64,000 nt of DNA from assembly GCA_030248135.1 (NCBI GenBank), contig JASANC010002358.1, positions 62,001 through 126,000 on the forward strand. Reading direction: 5' to 3'. The stretch's first letter is position 1, and the number at the start of each line of letters is the position of its first letter. The position numbers and the translations under genes are program-made. Shown here in pieces: positions 62,001-64,000 of this stretch. This stretch comes from Theristus sp. LFF4_11 (taxonomy: Eukaryota; Nematoda; Chromadorea; Monhysterida; Xyalidae). The notes below the pieces were generated by a model. The model searched no databases, had not been told where the DNA came from, and saw only the letters and a program-made list of their open reading frames with translations.

Positions 62001-63060
62001 TTTGACTTGTTTATTTTTTAGTCACAAGAAAATGCGTCACAACGCGATGAACTGTTAGTGCCTTTTGGTTCGATTCACAAAGCAACCCATAATCTTGCCA
62101 AAAGCCCCTTGCAACCTCCAAAAAAGCGTGCACGTTATTTGAACTATAACTCAACCAATGGATCGCCTGATTTTAAAGAAGGGATGTGCAATTGTCATGC
62201 CTTCTCCAGAAAATCAGGTGACGACCGACGAGTCCTATCAAAAAACGCGCACGCACTGCTCTGCTAACAGCTAAATGGTTGGAACGGGCTCTGCTAACAG
62301 AATGATTTGTGAATGATCCACGGCATTTTAACTCCAAAATAGCACTGAACCAAAAAAAACGAATTTTTGTCATATTATTAAACGCAAATGAGAACGCACA
62401 GCGCTCGTTTCGGCGCGTTCGGGTCTTTCTTGATCTTCTTCTTGCGCCTGAACGCGTCTTCGCCGCCGTAGCGTGCCATTTCCTGTTGGTAGCGCTCGGC
62501 GTCTTTCTGCGCCAACTCGAAGAATCGTCGTTTCTCGTCGTCGGTCATTGTCTGTTGACAAAAAAAGAAGCTGTCATTTCGACTCAATCAAACTCATCAT
62601 TCAGCTTGCCAGTTATGGGCAACCCAACCAACAACAACATGGTGCAGGTGAGGCTGTTGTGGCATCGGTATCGAAACGAAACGTCAAAAAAATTTCAACT
62701 CTATCGTGGTGTTAGAACGAAAGAACCCTGTCGTGAATCGCTCTACTATGAAAAACAAACAAAAATAAACACACAAACTGCTGGCACCGCCGTTTTACCT
62801 TCCATTTCTCTGAGCACTTCTTCGAAATCTCGGTCACCTGCACATTCTCGTTGGGGTACTTCTTTTTGTGTTCTTCGTAACACATCTGAAAAAAACAAAA
62901 TGCGTTTTATTCAGGTCATTCATTCACATCATAAATACTTGCTACTTGCACATCTGCTGAGCAGGCCGAAAAACACTGAACAGCAAAAGCTCACCTTGAC
63001 AAAAAATCCATACGGCGACGTTTTGCCGCGGACTGGCGGTTTCGTTCCATCCCGCCCCAT
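59030..63060 (-). CDS. HMGB: HMGB-type two-box DNA-bending protein with Gln-rich tail
   Basis: Non-sequence-specific DNA-bending chromatin protein of the HMGB/Dsp1 class, nuclear. Eight exons (minus): 62995-63060, 62799-62885, 62400-62551, 61867-61951, 61362-61451, 59763-59846, 59394-59501, 59030-59116; phases join to 759 nt, 252 residues. Box [40 protein letters not shown], then [20 protein letters not shown]. Linker: [18 protein letters not shown]. Box [39 protein letters not shown] and [13 protein letters not shown]. The usual Asp/Glu-rich tail is replaced by a Gln/Met/Pro-rich tail (for example [26 protein letters not shown]). Intron 5 carries a SINE split by a hAT element. The ATG at 63060 is the only sensible start. 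Confidence 0.93.
60062..61327 (+). mobile_element. tRNA-derived SINE interrupted by a hAT element
   Basis: Left part 60062-60135 is the tRNA-like head (GCCCTCGTGGCCTGAATGG, then AAATCGAGCCCCCCATCC). Right part 61203-61327 is the body and tail (CTGTACAGG, CTCGATGGGCGCAC, GGCTAAAAACCTCGCCTAC). Joined, they align end to end with the copy at 51553-51742. This places the SINE insertion before the hAT insertion. Confidence 0.82.
60136..61202. mobile_element. Non-autonomous hAT-type element, copy 2 (1067 bp)
   Basis: Same terminal repeats as copy 1 (TAGGGTTAGGGG and CCCCTAACCCTA) and an exact 8-bp duplication CCCCATCC at 60128-60135 and 61203-61210. Interior near-identical to copy 1 but lacking the 266-bp segment. 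No transposase frame. Inserted within a SINE in HMGB intron 5. Confidence 0.9.
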
Positions 63061-64000
63061 AATGATTTAACGAATGCTACACTTTTGCACACGTCAAAAC
63101 CGTTTCAAACGAGCGTTTTTTTATGATGAACCAATTCGAATTGGAATATCCGCTGGCTGCAAGCAACCAACACGTTGACGGAGACGGTTTCGGATTTTTT
63201 TCAACGTTTTTATTGGCTGGCAGAGAGAGAGAACACTGAAAATTGAAATGCAACGTTTGTTTACCATTTTTTATTTCTTGGTTCGTCGGACTCACTGATT
63301 GATTTCGCGAGCCCAGCTTTGATTTTCAAATTTAAAAAAAAATCTTAAAAAAAAACAAAAATGACGATTTTTGTTTTTTTTTAACAACTCTACGTGCAAA
63401 AGCAAAACTGCAAAGTTGTCTATTCTAAAAACGTAGTTCAGCAAACTATGGGATTCGAAAGAATTTTTTTAAATGTTTTTTCACTTAAATACCAATCTGT
63501 GAAGTGAAATGTAATATGTGAACTACTATTTGACACGCTGTGAACGGTTTTGAACTTGAAATAACACCAAAAGTCCTGTAACAATTCACTGCATAAAAGC
63601 GACATACAAAAAGCAAAAGCGCATAAAAGGAAAGCGAGTGCGCGCGCGCGAGTGATCAGGTCTAATACGCAAACGAACGAACGTACATGTGCACCGTAAC
63701 AAAAAAAAAGAAACCGAATGATATGGTGGGAAATTCAAAAAAATCAGCCGTGTACACGACATACATACGTCTTCCAATCGCATTTGTACACACGCTCATC
63801 GTTTGTGAGTTTCTGTGCTGTGCAAAATGTTGGCTGTGAATTTTCGAGTAAAAAGCAACAAGCGTACGCAAAAACCCGTTTTGCGTGGTCTCGCCGCCGA
63901 TGTTTGCGAGTGGAGCGAGCGGTCGAAAAAAAAAACGCACGACACTTTGAAAATAAAACAGATGTCACTGTCACCATCAGAGTGTTAACAAAACAGAATG
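63061..64000. promoter_or_regulatory. Upstream region of HMGB, nothing else recognised
   Basis: AT-rich, with homopolymer runs and a CG-alternating stretch near 63640. No exon recognised on either strand. It should contain the HMGB promoter and 5' UTR; no core element was identified. Confidence 0.4.

Overview
This is nuclear DNA from an invertebrate animal. Genes are split into many short exons (about 45-420 nt) with GT-AG introns. The set includes a KMT2C/D-type histone methyltransferase, CNOT9, USP30, an HMGB protein, astacin proteases, a kelch protein, a VWD-C8-TIL secreted protein and ionotropic-receptor-like genes. The mix looks ecdysozoan (nematode-like or an ally), but the taxon cannot be fixed from this window. 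No bacterial operon, viral gene, rRNA or intact tRNA was found. Exon coordinates were derived by eye from splice sites, reading phase and family motifs.

Layout. 1-7.7 kb: two tandem minus-strand ionotropic glutamate/IR-like receptor genes; copy A runs off the left edge and copy B is complete. Their spacer is packed with nested mobile elements, and copy B carries a 23-bp minisatellite in an intron. 8.4-11.6 kb: USP30 (minus), a mitochondrial-outer-membrane deubiquitinase. 13.2-38.4 kb: one very large minus-strand KMT2C/D (MLL3/4, Trr) gene, seemingly complete from initiator Met to post-SET stop, with two ePHDs, a PHD cluster, HMG box, Q-rich/coiled-coil middle, FYRN/FYRC, Win motif and SET. 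39.3-41.6 kb: CNOT9 (plus), divergent from KMT2 across an 870-bp shared promoter region. 43.9-46.0 kb: astacin A (plus). 46.6-48.5 kb: kelch-repeat gene (minus). 48.9-50.9 kb: astacin B (minus), whose catalytic Glu is replaced by Val. 51.3-55.6 kb: secreted protein with Cys-rich modules followed by VWD, C8 and TIL (minus). 59.0-63.1 kb: two-box HMGB gene (minus) with a Gln-rich tail.

Mobile DNA is abundant but short and non-autonomous: a hAT-type element in two copies with perfect 8-bp target duplications, a second hAT-like MITE in CNOT9 intron 1, a tRNA-derived SINE in three copies (one split by the hAT element), a mariner-like MITE with TA ends, and an ~80-bp hairpin MITE in five copies. 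The 9-mer CCAATCAGC (or its complement) recurs more than 20 times, mostly in introns.

Functionally the window holds a chromatin and RNA-control block (KMT2C/D, CNOT9, HMGB) beside genes for extracellular proteolysis, secretion and chemosensation. Nothing indicates one coordinated pathway. The observations most worth checking are the Cys-module-VWD architecture, the inactivated astacin, the exon-restricted homogenisation of the receptor pair, the missing acceptor AG in CNOT9, and the SINE that duplicated a splice-acceptor sequence.
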